64,000 nucleotides of DNA from Alphaproteobacteria bacterium (GTDB taxonomy: Bacteria > Pseudomonadota > Alphaproteobacteria > Rhizobiales > Beijerinckiaceae), in contig VGDT01000006.1 of the NCBI GenBank assembly GCA_016869595.1, forward strand, positions 1-64,000. Direction: 5' to 3'. The notes beneath the pieces are model-generated. The model was not told where the DNA came from. It searched no databases and was given only the letters and a program-made list of their open reading frames with translations. Shown here piece after piece: positions 16,407 to 26,694 of the stretch (position 1 is the first letter of the stretch; each line of letters opens with the position of its first letter). The position numbers were made by a program, and so were the translations under genes.

Positions 16407-17810
16407 TTGAACGCGTTGGAAGAAGAAGAGCGGTCTGCGCCCACTGAGCGCGCGCCAGCGAAAGTTCTGGTCAAGTCATACGGCTGCCAGATGAACGTCT
16501 ATGACGCGACCCGCATGGCGGACCTGCTTGGCCGCGAAGGCTATGCGGAGACCAACAGCGAAGAAGACGCCGATCTCGTTATCCTCAACACTTGCCATAT
16601 TCGCGAAAAGGCGGCGGAAAAAATCTATTCCGAACTTGGCAAGCTGGCGATCGCAAAACGCGCGCTGAACGCGCAAGGCCGCGACATGAAGATCGTCGTC
16701 GCCGGCTGCGTCGCGCAGGCCGAAGGTGAAGAGGTGCTCAAGCGCCAGCGCGCCGTAGACCTCGTGGTCGGTCCGCAGAGCTATCACCGCCTGCCCGAAC
16801 TTCTGCGCCAGGCGGAGAACGGCGCGCGGGTCGCCGATACGGATTTCGCCGTCGAGGACAAGTTCCGCGCGCTGCCCGCGCCAAGCCGCGCGCAAATTCA
16901 AACGCGCGGCGTTTCGGCTTTCGTCACCGTGCAGGAAGGCTGCGATAAATTCTGTTCGTTCTGCGTCGTGCCTTACACACGCGGCGCCGAAGCGTCGCGT
17001 CCCGTCACAGAGATCGTTGACGAAACGGAGCGCCTCGTTGACGCGGGCGTTTGCGAGATCACGCTGATCGGGCAGAACGTCAACGCTTACCGCGGGCCGA
17101 ATGCAGATGGCCGCGAATCAAACCTTGCGCAGCTTCTCGATCGGCTGGCGCGGACAGAAGGGCTGACGCGTCTGCGTTATACGACAAGTCATCCGGTCGA
17201 CATGGCGCAGGAGTTGATTGACGCGCATGGCGCGATTCCAAAGCTCATGCCCTATGTGCACCTACCGGTTCAATCCGGTTCGGACCGCATCCTGAAAGCG
17301 ATGAACCGCAAGCACGGCGCAGACGCATATCGTTCAATCGTCGAGAAGATCCGAAAGGTTCGGCCGGACGTCGCCCTGTCGTCGGATTTCATCGTTGGGT
17401 TTCCAGGCGAAAGCGACGCCGACTTCGAGGCGACGATGGCGCTAGCGCGTGGCGTAGGATTCGCATCAAGCTTCTCATTCAAATATTCGCCGCGGCCCGG
17501 CACGCCCGCCGCCGACCGCGACGATCAGATCGAGGAGAAGGTGAAGAGCGAACGGCTCGCCGCGCTGCAGGCCCTGCTCGAAGAGCAGCGGCAAGCGTTT
17601 AACGCCGCGACGGTTGGCCGAGAGCTCGACGTGCTTTTTGAGAAGCCCGGCCGACACGAGGGGCAAATCGCGGGCAAGAGTCCCTATATGCAGGCAGTGC
17701 ATGTTGAGGGGCCGACCGAGCTAATTGGCCGGGAAGCGAGAGTGAAGATCATCGCGGCGGGCTCCAATTCATTGGGCGCACGACTCATGAGCGAGGAGGC
17801 GAAGGCTTGA
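16407..17810 (+). CDS. miaB: tRNA-2-methylthio-N6-dimethylallyladenosine synthase
   Basis: 467 residues, TTG start. MiaB is a radical-SAM methylthiotransferase acting on i6A37 of tRNA. The N-terminal UPF0004 domain binds one cluster through C27, C63 and C101; the radical-SAM triad is C179, C183, C186 in CDKFCSFC; a TRAM domain follows at the C-terminus. The upstream Nfu-type protein is a plausible cluster donor. Its TGA overlaps the phoH start (TTGA), so the two are translationally coupled. Confidence 0.95.
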   Translation: MNALEEEERSAPTERAPAKVLVKSYGCQMNVYDATRMADLLGREGYAETNSEEDADLVILNTCHIREKAAEKIYSELGKLAIAKRALNAQGRDMKIVVAGCVAQAEGEEVLKRQRAVDLVVGPQSYHRLPELLRQAENGARVADTDFAVEDKFRALPAPSRAQIQTRGVSAFVTVQEGCDKFCSFCVVPYTRGAEASRPVTEIVDETERLVDAGVCEITLIGQNVNAYRGPNADGRESNLAQLLDRLARTEGLTRLRYTTSHPVDMAQELIDAHGAIPKLMPYVHLPVQSGSDRILKAMNRKHGADAYRSIVEKIRKVRPDVALSSDFIVGFPGESDADFEATMALARGVGFASSFSFKYSPRPGTPAADRDDQIEEKVKSERLAALQALLEEQRQAFNAATVGRELDVLFEKPGRHEGQIAGKSPYMQAVHVEGPTELIGREARVKIIAAGSNSLGARLMSEEAKA

Positions 17811-18850
17811 CGACAATCGACGACCCGTTGCTCGCCGCACGGGAACGGGAAGCGACTGAGCCCGAAGCGGAAATCACGCTCGCTTTTGAAAATAATCGTC
17901 ACGCTTCGCTCGTTTTCGGCCTTTATGATCAAAATCTCGCCAAGATCGAACGGCGGCTGCGCGTCTCCTCATTCGCCAATGGCAATCACGTAACGCTCAA
18001 AGGCAAGGCCGAGGCCTGCGAGCACGCGCGCCGCGTGCTCGAGGCGCTTTATGAGCGTGTGGCTCTAGGTCAGGCGATCACGCTCGGCGACGTCGACGGC
18101 GCGATCGAAGAGACGGCGCGTCAGCGCAGCCTATTTCCCGATTCCGAGCCCGCGCGCGGCGCTTTCGAACAGATCATGACCAGGAAGCGCGGTTCGGTGC
18201 GGGCGCGCAACGCCGCGCAGGACCAATATTTGCGCGCGCTCAAGCGTTACGAACTGGTCTTCGCGGAAGGCCCTGCCGGCACCGGCAAGACTTGGCTCGC
18301 GGTCGGCCACGCCGTTCAGCTGATGGAGCAAGGCGCGGTCGAGAGATTGATTTTGTCGCGTCCCGCGGTCGAAGCCGGCGAACGTCTCGGCTTCTTGCCC
18401 GGCGACATGCGCGACAAGGTCGACCCCTATCTCCGTCCGATCTATGACGCGCTCCATGATTTCATGGATGCGCGCATGGTCGAGCGCGGCATGCAGACCG
18501 GCCTCATCGAAGTCGCGCCGCTTGCTTTCATGCGCGGCCGCACGCTGACGCGAAGCTGCATCCTGCTCGACGAAGCGCAAAACGCCAGTTCGATGCAGAT
18601 GAAGATGTTTCTGACCCGGCTTGGCGAAGGCTCGCGCATGATCGTGACCGGCGATCCGTCGCAGACCGACCTGCCGCCCGGACAGAAGTCAGGCCTCTCA
18701 GAAGCGGTCTCCCTGCTCTCCGATCTCGACGTCGTCGGCCGGGTAAGATTTTCGGAAGGCGACGTCGTGCGTCACGATCTTGTGCGCCAAATCGTTGGAG
18801 CCTATGAGCGCGCCGCGCGCGCCAACAAGCAGCCGCGCGGGGAAGCCTGA
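17807..18850 (+). CDS. ybeZ: PhoH family ATPase (YbeZ)
   Basis: 347 residues, TTG start overlapping the miaB stop. N-terminal KH-like region, then the PhoH ATPase core with Walker [30 protein letters not shown] and Walker [12 protein letters not shown]. In E. coli YbeZ works with YbeY in 16S rRNA processing, and here too ybeY follows after two bases. The product is cytoplasmic. Annotated elsewhere as phosphate-starvation-inducible protein, but no Pho-box-like sequence is apparent because the gene is within an operon. Confidence 0.93.
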   Translation: MTTIDDPLLAAREREATEPEAEITLAFENNRHASLVFGLYDQNLAKIERRLRVSSFANGNHVTLKGKAEACEHARRVLEALYERVALGQAITLGDVDGAIEETARQRSLFPDSEPARGAFEQIMTRKRGSVRARNAAQDQYLRALKRYELVFAEGPAGTGKTWLAVGHAVQLMEQGAVERLILSRPAVEAGERLGFLPGDMRDKVDPYLRPIYDALHDFMDARMVERGMQTGLIEVAPLAFMRGRTLTRSCILLDEAQNASSMQMKMFLTRLGEGSRMIVTGDPSQTDLPPGQKSGLSEAVSLLSDLDVVGRVRFSEGDVVRHDLVRQIVGAYERAARANKQPRGEA

Positions 18851-18852
18851 CT

Positions 18853-19335
18853 TTGGAGATCGACGTTAATGTTGCGGCGCCTGCCTGGCGGCGGGTCGTA
18901 GATTTGGAAGATTTCGCGAAACAATGCGTTCGTCAGAGTCTTGCCGCAAGCGGCGCCGCTCTCGCGCCGCAGTGTGAGCTTAGCGTCACATTCTGCGATG
19001 ATGCGGCGATCCGGGCGCTCAACGCCGAGTGGCGGGGCAAGGACCAGCCGACGAACGTCCTGTCTTTCCCAACTCCCGGCGCGCTTGAGCACAAGCCTCT
19101 CCTTGGCGATGTCATCGTCGCCTACGAAACCGTGGCCAGGGAGGCGGAGGAGCAGGGCAAGCTTTTGCGCGCCCACACGGCCCATATGGTCGCGCATGGA
19201 TTTCTGCATCTGATCGGATATGATCACGAGACCGCCGCAGAAGCCGAGCGGATGGAGTCGCTGGAGCGTAAGATCGCAACAGCGCTAGGATTTCCCGACC
19301 CATATGCAGACGGGCCGGCGGGCGGAGCGAATTGA
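18853..19335 (+). CDS. ybeY: Endoribonuclease YbeY (rRNA maturation factor)
   Basis: 160 residues, TTG start two bases after the phoH stop. The zinc-binding signature is intact: H115, H119 and H125 in HGFLHLIGYDH. YbeY takes part in 3' maturation of 16S rRNA and ribosome quality control. The RGKDQPTNVLSFP motif, also typical, is at 61-73. It is followed nine bases later by the CorC-type gene, as in most proteobacteria. Confidence 0.95.
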   Translation: MEIDVNVAAPAWRRVVDLEDFAKQCVRQSLAASGAALAPQCELSVTFCDDAAIRALNAEWRGKDQPTNVLSFPTPGALEHKPLLGDVIVAYETVAREAEEQGKLLRAHTAHMVAHGFLHLIGYDHETAAEAERMESLERKIATALGFPDPYADGPAGGAN

Positions 19336-19344
19336 ACTAAGCGC

Positions 19345-20292
19345 ATGTCGACGCGATACGATAACGCCGACGATCCAATTCCATTAAGGCGAACTGGCGA
19401 GGGATCACGCCCCAACCTCATCGACAGGCTGCGCGGCCTTCTCGGTTTCGCCCCAGCCTCAGTGCGCGAGGACATCGAAGACAGGCTCGAAGAGTCTGCG
19501 GGCGACGTGACGCCGCACGAGCGCGCGCTCTTGAAAAACGTGCTCGGTCTGCACGATATGCGCGTCGACGACGCGATGATTCCGCGCGCCGACATTATCG
19601 CGATTTCGCTCGACGCGCCGCTTCGCGAAGCGCTGGAGCTGTTCCGCAACGCTGGCCACTCGCGGCTGCCGGCATACGCAGATACGCTCGACGACCCGCG
19701 CGGGATGATCCACATCCGCGATTTCGTCACTCATATCGCCTGTTGCGCCGATCGGCGCGAGGGGGCCGGCGCCGCGACTGGCGAAGCGAAGAAGATCGAT
19801 TTCGACACGCCGCTATCGCAGGCCAATTTGCTCAAGCCGGTGCTGTTCGTGCCGCGCTCGATGCCGGCGCTCGATCTTTTGATCCGGATGCAGGCGACGC
19901 GCACGCATCTGGCGCTCGTCATCGACGAATATGGCGGCACCGACGGCCTCGTGACGATCGAGGACATCATGGAGATGATCGTCGGCGACATTGAGGACGA
20001 ACATGACGTTGCCGACGAGTCCGGCGTCGTCGAGCTTGAGAACGGCGATTACATCATCGACGGACGCGCGGATCTTGACGAAGTCACGGCGCGGCTTGGC
20101 GTGGATTTCAGACTCGAAGACACGCCTGCCGAAGTGACGACGCTCGGCGGTCTGGTCGCCTGGCTTGCCGGACGCGTGCCGATGCGCGGAGAGATCATTC
20201 CCACGCCGGTCGAGGCTTACGAGTTCGAGATCGTCGACGCCGACCCGCGGCGCGTCGGCAAGTTGCGTGTGCGGGCGCGACGGCCGGCGTGA
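19345..20292 (+). CDS. corC: CorC/HlyC-type CBS-domain protein
   Basis: 315 residues without the N-terminal membrane domain found in longer relatives. After a lead helix (KNVLGLHDMRVDDAMIPRADI), two CBS domains span about 75-205 and the C-terminal CorC_HlyC domain begins near YIIDGRADLDEVTARLG. YbeX/CorC was linked to magnesium and cobalt efflux; recent work ties ybeX to ribosome maintenance, matching its place between ybeY and lnt. Confidence 0.92.
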   Translation: MSTRYDNADDPIPLRRTGEGSRPNLIDRLRGLLGFAPASVREDIEDRLEESAGDVTPHERALLKNVLGLHDMRVDDAMIPRADIIAISLDAPLREALELFRNAGHSRLPAYADTLDDPRGMIHIRDFVTHIACCADRREGAGAATGEAKKIDFDTPLSQANLLKPVLFVPRSMPALDLLIRMQATRTHLALVIDEYGGTDGLVTIEDIMEMIVGDIEDEHDVADESGVVELENGDYIIDGRADLDEVTARLGVDFRLEDTPAEVTTLGGLVAWLAGRVPMRGEIIPTPVEAYEFEIVDADPRRVGKLRVRARRPA

Positions 20293-20370
20293 GAGGACGC
20301 CGGCGCGTAAAATTGTTTGCTGAATCGCTTTAAAGTCGGCCCGGGCCGATTCGCAGCGCTTTGAGGTCCG

Positions 20371-22008
20371 ATGGCGCAACTTGCCGAGATCGCCGACGCA
20401 GGCGCGCCGGCGTCCTCCCTTCCGCAACGTATCGTTCTCGCCCGCGGCTGGACGCGGCGCGCGATATCATTTTGCGCAGGCGCCGCCGGCGCTCTCGCCC
20501 TCGCGCCATTCGACTTCATTCCCGCCATGTTCGCGCCGCTCACCGTCGCCGTTTGGCTCATCGACGGCGCGGCGGAAGGCGAAAATTCAAATCGCTTCGC
20601 CTTGGCGCCAATCCTCTCGGCCGCTGGCGCCGGCTGGTGGCTGGGCTTCGGCTACTTCGTGGCGGGCCTCTGGTGGATGGGCGCCGCAATGCTCGTCGAG
20701 GCCGACCAATTCGCCTGGGCCCTGCCCCTTGCTGTGTTCGGCCTGCCGGCGGTTCTCGCGCTCTTTCCGGCGGCAGGGTTCGCCGCAGCGCGCCTCTTGT
20801 GGTCGACGGGCGGCGCCCGCATCTTTGCGCTTGCCGCGGGATTGGGCGCCGCGGAGTGGCTGCGCGGCCATCTTTTCACGGGTTTCCCCTGGAATGATTT
20901 CGGCATGGCGCTCGCCGGCGCCGGGCCGATGGCGCAGACGGCATCTCTCGTCGGCCTCTATGGCCTCGACATTCTCGCGATCGTCATTTTCGCCGCGCCA
21001 GCAACGCTCATCGATCGCCGCCCTCGCGGCGCCGGCCGAATCAACGGGACCATGTTGGGCGCAACGGTTCTCGCCATGCTGATGCTCGCCTATGGTGCAT
21101 TTCGGCTCAGCGCGAACCAAACCGAATTTGTCGAAGGCGTCACATTGCGCCTGATGCAGCCAAATCTTCCTCAGGACGCGAAGTTTCGTCCTGAGAACGG
21201 CGAGTGGATCTTGCGTCGCTATCTCGCCCTCTCGGAAGGCGCCGCGGAGGCGCGGCCTTCCGGACTCGCCGGAGTCACCCATCTCATCTGGCCTGAATCG
21301 GCGTTTCCCTATGTTCTTTCCAACCACCCGGAGGCTCTGGCGGCGATCGCGCGCGCGCTCAAGGGGGGCGTGCTTTTGACCGGCGCCGCGCGGGCCGAAG
21401 GCGAAGGCGGCGGACGCCGCGGCAGGATTTTCAATTCGATCGAGGCGCTGCAAGGAGAGACGATCCTCGCCTTCTACGACAAGGTTCATCTCGTTCCATT
21501 CGGCGAATATCTGCCGCTCGAGGAACTGCTGCGGCCGCTTGGAATCAACCATCTCGTTCCGGGCATATGGGATCGCGGCGCGGGTCCGCGCCTACTCGCC
21601 GCGCCGGGTCTGCCGCCGATCGCGCCGCTCATTTGCTACGAGGCGATTTTCTCGGGCGAGACGATACAGCCCGACGCCGCAGAACGCCCACGGCTCTTCC
21701 TCAACGTCACCAATGACGGATGGTTCGGCCACACAACCGGCCCCTATCAGCACTTGGCGCAAGCGCGCCTTCGCGCCATTGAGGAAGGCCTGCCGATGAT
21801 CCGCGTCGCCAATACTGGCGTCTCGGCGATCATCGACGCCTATGGACGCATTCTTCAGTCGCTTCCGTTAGGCCAAGAAGGCGTCATTGACGGACGCCTG
21901 CCGAAAGAGGCGGCGTCTACCGCCTTTGCCCTTTATGGCGCGTGGGCCTTTCCGTTGCTCCTTGCGGCGGCGACGGGGTTGGCGTTGATCGGCGTCGCCC
22001 GTCGTTAG
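20371..22008 (+). CDS. lnt: Apolipoprotein N-acyltransferase
   Basis: 545 residues, an inner-membrane enzyme adding the third acyl chain to lipoproteins. An N-terminal multi-helix membrane domain (about 30-245) precedes a periplasmic nitrilase domain with the catalytic triad E309 (WPESAFPY), K371 (YDKVHLVPFGEY) and C422 (LICYEAIF), plus a final helix (LLLAAATGLALIGVA). The residues align with E267, K335 and C387 of E. coli Lnt. It follows corC by 78 bases. Confidence 0.95.
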   Translation: MAQLAEIADAGAPASSLPQRIVLARGWTRRAISFCAGAAGALALAPFDFIPAMFAPLTVAVWLIDGAAEGENSNRFALAPILSAAGAGWWLGFGYFVAGLWWMGAAMLVEADQFAWALPLAVFGLPAVLALFPAAGFAAARLLWSTGGARIFALAAGLGAAEWLRGHLFTGFPWNDFGMALAGAGPMAQTASLVGLYGLDILAIVIFAAPATLIDRRPRGAGRINGTMLGATVLAMLMLAYGAFRLSANQTEFVEGVTLRLMQPNLPQDAKFRPENGEWILRRYLALSEGAAEARPSGLAGVTHLIWPESAFPYVLSNHPEALAAIARALKGGVLLTGAARAEGEGGGRRGRIFNSIEALQGETILAFYDKVHLVPFGEYLPLEELLRPLGINHLVPGIWDRGAGPRLLAAPGLPPIAPLICYEAIFSGETIQPDAAERPRLFLNVTNDGWFGHTTGPYQHLAQARLRAIEEGLPMIRVANTGVSAIIDAYGRILQSLPLGQEGVIDGRLPKEAASTAFALYGAWAFPLLLAAATGLALIGVARR

Positions 22009-22257
22009 CTATTTTCGCGCGCCATGGCGCGCGCGCTTCGTCGGAAACAATCTTGGCGGCAGGCTAAGCGCTTGTCTTAAGGGGAGGATGCTGCAAGATT
22101 TTCCTGCCCTGCTGCGCATGTCCGCCTATCCCCGGGAAAAGTCCGGCTGAGGCGGGAAGGATCGAATCTGATCGCCATAATGCTGATATTATTTTAAATT
22201 CAGATACTTGCCAGCTATACTCGCTTGCGCCCGCGCCAAGCCGTCAGAGGAACAGGA

Positions 22258-22683
22258 GTGGTAGAGTTGAAGAAGGCGCCAGATCCGATCGACCGTCATG
22301 TCGGCAGCCGCGTGCGTATGCAGCGCACTCTCATGAAAATGAGTCAGGAGAAGCTCGGAGAAGCGCTCGGAATCACTTTCCAACAAGTGCAGAAATACGA
22401 GAAGGGGACCAATCGCATCGGCGCGAGCCGCCTCCAGCAGATTTCGAAAATTTTGAAAGTGCCGCCATCGTTTTTTTTCGAAGACGCGCCGGGCGGCCCG
22501 TCAGCGCAATCCGGCGGATTTGCAGAGGAATCCTCTTCCCAATACGTGGTTGATTTCCTGTCCACGTCGGAAGGCCTGCATCTCAATCGCGCTTTTGCCC
22601 GTATCCGCGACCCCAAGGTGCGCAAGCGGGTGCTCGATCTCGTGACGACGCTCGCAGAGCAGTCCGAGCCCTCGGGGAAGTAG
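22258..22683 (+). CDS. Xre-family transcriptional regulator (PtsJ/CtsR-like alphaproteobacterial HTH)
   Basis: 141 residues. An HTH_3 DNA-binding domain occupies about 12-66 (RVRMQRTLMKMSQEKLGEAL, then TFQQVQKYEKGTNRIGAS). GTG 22258 gives MVELKKAPDPIDRHVGSRV, the usual N-terminus of this family, and AGGAACAGG lies just upstream; a TTG at 22225 is less likely. This regulator sits between lnt and metK in many Rhizobiales; its target is not known to me. The preceding 249-base gap ends in an AT-rich stretch (about 22180-22222) likely to hold its promoter. Confidence 0.87.
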   Translation: MVELKKAPDPIDRHVGSRVRMQRTLMKMSQEKLGEALGITFQQVQKYEKGTNRIGASRLQQISKILKVPPSFFFEDAPGGPSAQSGGFAEESSSQYVVDFLSTSEGLHLNRAFARIRDPKVRKRVLDLVTTLAEQSEPSGK

Positions 22684-22800
22684 CGATCCCGTTCTCCAAA
22701 ACGAACGATTAGGGCTTTTCGGCTTGACGCACCGAACGGGCGCTGGCAGATGGACCCGCCTGCTCCGCAGTTATTCAACTCTTCCTCGAAGCGATCGGAG

Positions 22801-23997
22801 ATGGAAGTGACCCGGAAGAATTATCTTTTCACGAGCGAGTCCGTTTCCGAAGGCCATCCGGACAAGGTGTGCGACCGCATTTCAGACGAAATCGTTGACG
22901 AGTTTTTCCGTGAGGGTCCGAAGGCGGGCATTGACCCTTACGCCATTCGTGTCGCGGCCGAAACTCTGGCGACGACAAACCGCGTCGTCATCGCCGGCGA
23001 AGTGCGCGGACCGCATATCCCCTTCGAGCGCATCACCGAGATCGCGCGCAACGCCATTCGCGCCATCGGTTATGAGCAGCGCGGCTTCCACTGGAACACC
23101 GCTAATGTGGAAGTGCTGCTGCACGAACAGTCCGTTGACATTGCGCAGGGCGTTGACGCCGCTGGGAACAAGGACGAAGGCGCGGGCGACCAGGGCATCA
23201 TGTTCGGCTATGCCGTGCGCGAAACGCCGGAACTGATGCCGGCGCCGCTCTATTATTCGCACAAGATTTTGGAGCGCCTCGCTGAAGCGCGCCACAGCGG
23301 CAAGGAAAAGGGCCTCGGCCCCGACGCCAAGAGCCAGGTCACCGTTCGCTATGTCGAGGGCAAGCCCGTCGAGGCGACACAGATCGTACTGTCGCATCAG
23401 CATGTCGACGAAAGCCTGTCGCCCGGCGACATTCGCAGTATCGTAGAGCCCTATATCCGCGCCGCGCTGCCCAACGGTTGGATCACCAACACGACCGTGT
23501 GGCATGTGAACCCGACGGGCAAATTCTACATCGGCGGCCCGGACGGCGACGCCGGCCTCACTGGCCGCAAGATCATTGTCGACACCTATGGCGGCGCAGC
23601 GCCCCACGGCGGCGGCGCGTTCTCCGGCAAGGATCCGACCAAGGTCGATCGTTCCGCCGCTTACGCCGCCCGCTACCTCGCCAAAAATATCGTCGCGGCT
23701 GGGCTCGCCGAGCGCTGCACGCTGCAGCTTTCCTACGCCATCGGCGTCGCCGAGCCGCTCTCTATCTATGTCGATCTGCATGGCACCGGCCAGGTTTGCG
23801 AAGAGAAGGTGGAAGAGGTGCTGCCTCAGCTCGTTCGGCTTTCGCCGCGCGGCATCCGCGAGCATCTTCAGCTCAACCGGCCGATCTACGCCCGCACCTC
23901 GGCTTATGGCCATTTCGGCCGGACGCCTGACGCGGATGGCGGCTTCTCGTGGGAAAAGACCGACCTCGTCGACCAGCTGAAATCGCATTTCGCATAA
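22801..23997 (+). CDS. metK: S-adenosylmethionine synthetase
   Basis: 398 residues from ATG 22801, with GGAG directly upstream; the frame extends to 22750 but the added residues are not conserved. MetK makes SAM from methionine and ATP. Hallmarks: [20 protein letters not shown], the ATP-loop [12 protein letters not shown], and [22 protein letters not shown] produced here is used by MiaB, TrmB and TrmJ encoded nearby. I looked for a known SAM riboswitch in the 117-base gap and saw none. Confidence 0.97.
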   Translation: MEVTRKNYLFTSESVSEGHPDKVCDRISDEIVDEFFREGPKAGIDPYAIRVAAETLATTNRVVIAGEVRGPHIPFERITEIARNAIRAIGYEQRGFHWNTANVEVLLHEQSVDIAQGVDAAGNKDEGAGDQGIMFGYAVRETPELMPAPLYYSHKILERLAEARHSGKEKGLGPDAKSQVTVRYVEGKPVEATQIVLSHQHVDESLSPGDIRSIVEPYIRAALPNGWITNTTVWHVNPTGKFYIGGPDGDAGLTGRKIIVDTYGGAAPHGGGAFSGKDPTKVDRSAAYAARYLAKNIVAAGLAERCTLQLSYAIGVAEPLSIYVDLHGTGQVCEEKVEEVLPQLVRLSPRGIREHLQLNRPIYARTSAYGHFGRTPDADGGFSWEKTDLVDQLKSHFA

Positions 23998-24120
23998 TTC
24001 GACCGGTCCAGGATCGATTCGGAAGGCGATTGAAGCGCGGCGCGGCTTGTTCCGTCCTTGTGAGACGGATTAGGAGAAACGCGGCGCGAGACGTCCAACG
24101 AGCGCGACCAGTCAGCGCTT

Positions 24121-24804
24121 ATGAGCGAGACCCCTCAGCAACGCGGCCCCCACGGACGCCTCTATGGCCGCTCGAAAGGCAAGGCGCTCCGCAAGCATCA
24201 GGCCGCCCTGGTCGCCGAGCTCCTGCCGCGTCTGTCGCTCGACCTGTCGCAGCCGCCGGCGCCCTTTACGCGAGAAACGCATCTCGAAATCGGCTTTGGC
24301 GGCGGCGAGCATTTAATCGCCGCCGCCATTGAGAATCCAGAAGTCGATTTTATCGGCTGCGAACCCTTCATCAATGGCGTGGCGAAACTCCTCGCTCGCA
24401 TCGAAGAACGCGGCCTGACGAACATCCGACTGCATCAGGGCGACGCCGTGGACGTTCTCGACTGGTTGCCGGCGGACAGCCTGTCGCGCGTGTATCTGTT
24501 CTATCCCGATCCCTGGCCCAAACGACGCCATCGCAAAAGGCGCTTCATCGCGCGCGACAACCTCGACCGTCTGGCTCGAACGATGCGCGCGGGCGCGGAA
24601 CTGCGCTTCGCCACAGATATCGACGACTACGCGGCCTGGACCCTGGCGCGCGTGCGCGCACATCCTGACTTCGGCTGGCGCGCACGGCGCGGCGATGACT
24701 GGCTCACGCCGTGGCCAGGCTGGACCCGAACTAAATATGAAGCCAAGGCCATGGCCCAAGGCCGCAATCCGGTCTATCTGACTTTCGTCCGGGCGCAGCG
24801 CTGA
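24121..24804 (+). CDS. trmB: tRNA (guanine-N7-)-methyltransferase
   Basis: 227 residues. TrmB makes m7G46 in tRNA. The SAM-binding motif is HLEIGFGGGEHLI, and the catalytic region has the family signature YLFYPDPWPKRRHRKRRF. The gene follows metK, as in many alphaproteobacteria. The rimP-nusA-infB cluster that often comes next in relatives is absent, which marks a synteny break here. Confidence 0.95.
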   Translation: MSETPQQRGPHGRLYGRSKGKALRKHQAALVAELLPRLSLDLSQPPAPFTRETHLEIGFGGGEHLIAAAIENPEVDFIGCEPFINGVAKLLARIEERGLTNIRLHQGDAVDVLDWLPADSLSRVYLFYPDPWPKRRHRKRRFIARDNLDRLARTMRAGAELRFATDIDDYAAWTLARVRAHPDFGWRARRGDDWLTPWPGWTRTKYEAKAMAQGRNPVYLTFVRAQR

Positions 24805-24869
24805 GCGGGCGCAATACGGCAAAGCCTCCAAAATCAGACTGCCGAGGACCACGATGAGGGGAGAAGCGC

Positions 24870-25763
24870 ATGGTTGAGACGGCCGGAATGGCTGGCGCGC
24901 CGACGACGCCGATCGAAACGACGACGGATCGGTTCCGCGCCGACGTTCTCGACGCGTCGATGCGGCAGATCGTGCTCGTGGATTTCTGGGCGCCATGGTG
25001 CGGACCTTGCCGCCAGCTCGCGCCTGTCATCGAGCGTCTCGTCGCCGCAACCGGCGGCAAGATCGCGCTCGTCAAAATGAACATCGACGCGGAGCCGCTG
25101 ATCGCCGATCAGCTCGGCGTCAAGTCGATCCCTGCGGTCGTCGCCTTTCAACGCGGACGGCCTGTCGACGGATTCGTCGGCGCGCTCCCGGAAAGTCAGA
25201 TCAAGGGTTTTCTAGAGCGGCTTGTGGGCCCTATCGAGGACGAAAGCGATGCGCTGGAAGCGGCGCAGGCGATGATCGCGGACGGCGATCTCGCGGGCGC
25301 CGAATCGTTGCTTGGAGAACTTGCCAGCGGCGAAGCGCCCAACGCCAAAGCCGCCGCCGCCTTGATGCGTCTTTATATCGACTCAGGACGCATCGACGAC
25401 GCCGGGGCGCTCCTCGACGTTCTTCCGGAAGCGGCGCGACGCGACAGCGAAGTCGCGGCCGCGGCGGCGGCGCTTCAGAACGCGGAGCAGGCTCAGGATC
25501 TCGGTGAAATCGACGATCTGAGAAATCGGATCAATTTCGATCCCAATGACCTCCAGGCCTATCTCGATCTCGCGCTGGCGCTCAACGCCAAAGGGCTGCG
25601 CGAGGAAGCGGCAGATGCGCTGCTTGAAATCATCCGACGCGACCGTAGTTGGAATGACGATGGGGCAAGGAAGCAACTCATCCAGTTTTTCGAGGCGTGG
25701 GGACCGATGGACAAGGCGGCCGTGACCGCGCGGCGGCGGCTGTCCACGCTGCTCTACTCATAG
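24870..25763 (+). CDS. ybbN: Thioredoxin-TPR co-chaperone (YbbN/CnoX type)
   Basis: 297 residues. An N-terminal thioredoxin domain with active site C44-G-P-C47 (FWAPWCGPCRQL) is followed by a long TPR-like helical domain (about 145-297). The E. coli homologue CnoX has lost one active cysteine and acts as a chaperedoxin; here both are kept, so a redox-active thioredoxin is possible. It starts a short operon with the Lon-N protein (15-base gap) and a Trm112-like gene. Confidence 0.9.
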   Translation: MVETAGMAGAPTTPIETTTDRFRADVLDASMRQIVLVDFWAPWCGPCRQLAPVIERLVAATGGKIALVKMNIDAEPLIADQLGVKSIPAVVAFQRGRPVDGFVGALPESQIKGFLERLVGPIEDESDALEAAQAMIADGDLAGAESLLGELASGEAPNAKAAAALMRLYIDSGRIDDAGALLDVLPEAARRDSEVAAAAAALQNAEQAQDLGEIDDLRNRINFDPNDLQAYLDLALALNAKGLREEAADALLEIIRRDRSWNDDGARKQLIQFFEAWGPMDKAAVTARRRLSTLLYS

Positions 25764-25778
25764 AGAGGCGTTCGCCAT

Positions 25779-26447
25779 ATGAGCCTGAACCATCCCTATG
25801 CCGACGTCAGCGAATTGCCGACAGTTCTGCCGCTCTTTCCGCTTTCAGGCGCCATATTGCTGCCGCGCGGCGAACTGCCGCTCAATGTCTTCGAGCCGCG
25901 CTATCTTGCGATGGTCGACGAGGCCATCGCCGGCGCCCGCCTGATCGGCATGATCCAGCCATTGCCGGGCGACGACACAATCGCCGAAGCGACTAACCTC
26001 TATGGCGTCGGCTGCGCTGGACGGATCACGCGTTTCGCCGAGACCGGAGACGGCCGCTATCTCATCACTCTTACCGGCGTGGCGCGGTTTCGCATCCTTG
26101 AAGAGCTGACGGTTCAAACGCCATTCCGGCAGTGTCAGGTCAGCTACGACGAATTTGCCGAGGACCTTGAGGCAGGCGCCGGCGCTGACGCGGTCGATCG
26201 CGAAAGCATGGTGTCGATGTTGCGCAACTTCGCCGAATGTTCGAAACTCGAAGTCGACTGGGCGAGCATAGACGCGGCTCCGACAGAGACGCTCGTCAAT
26301 GCGCTGGCGATGATGTGTCCGTTCGGCGACAACGACAAGCAAGCGCTGATCGAAGCGATCGATTTGAAGACCCGCGCGGAAACGCTGATCGCGCTCGCGA
26401 AGCTCGATCTCGCGCAGCGGCACGGCAATCGGCCGCAGTGGCATTAA
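25779..26447 (+). CDS. Lon N-terminal domain (substrate-binding) protein
   Basis: 222 residues made only of the N-terminal domain of Lon protease: [29 protein letters not shown], then [19 protein letters not shown]. There is no ATPase or protease domain, so it is not a truncated Lon but the stand-alone family, of unclear role, seen next to ybbN across alphaproteobacteria. Linked to the thioredoxin-TPR gene and, 11 bases downstream, the Trm112-like gene. Confidence 0.88.
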   Translation: MSLNHPYADVSELPTVLPLFPLSGAILLPRGELPLNVFEPRYLAMVDEAIAGARLIGMIQPLPGDDTIAEATNLYGVGCAGRITRFAETGDGRYLITLTGVARFRILEELTVQTPFRQCQVSYDEFAEDLEAGAGADAVDRESMVSMLRNFAECSKLEVDWASIDAAPTETLVNALAMMCPFGDNDKQALIEAIDLKTRAETLIALAKLDLAQRHGNRPQWH

Positions 26448-26458
26448 GGAAACTGAGC

Positions 26459-26680
26459 ATGACTGACGAACGCGAGCCCGGCGCCGAAAAGCTTGAATCG
26501 GGAGAACCGACGCGGATTGACCCCCGCTTGCTCGAAATCCTGGTCTGTCCGCTGACCAAGACCACGCTCGAATATGACAGCGCGCGTCAGGAGCTCATCT
26601 CGCGCTCGGCGCGATTGGCCTATCCGATCCGCGACGGCATTCCCATCATGCTGCCCGAAGAGGCGCGTCAGATCGACTGA
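26459..26680 (+). CDS. Trm112/UPF0434-family small protein
   Basis: 73 residues. The core is [17 protein letters not shown] followed by [20 protein letters not shown], the bacterial Trm112-like (YcaR/UPF0434) pattern. Only one cysteine (CPLTK) of the usual zinc-ribbon set remains, a common state in alphaproteobacteria. AAGGAAACTG precedes ATG 26459. Trm112 proteins activate methyltransferases in eukaryotes; in bacteria the role is not settled. Third gene of the ybbN operon. Confidence 0.85.
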   Translation: MTDEREPGAEKLESGEPTRIDPRLLEILVCPLTKTTLEYDSARQELISRSARLAYPIRDGIPIMLPEEARQID

Positions 26681-26694
26681 TCGTCTCGTCCGAG

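Noticed and set aside
20587-21552. 321-codon minus-strand frame opposite lnt
   Set aside because: The plus-strand lnt has its complete catalytic triad; the antisense product resembles no family.
22684-22800. Possible SAM-sensing riboswitch before metK
   Set aside because: No SAM-II or SAM/SAH pseudoknot pattern could be recognised by eye. A covariance-model search would be decisive.
22882-23988. 368-codon open frame opposite metK
   Set aside because: Antisense artefact of high-GC codon bias; metK is unmistakable on the plus strand.
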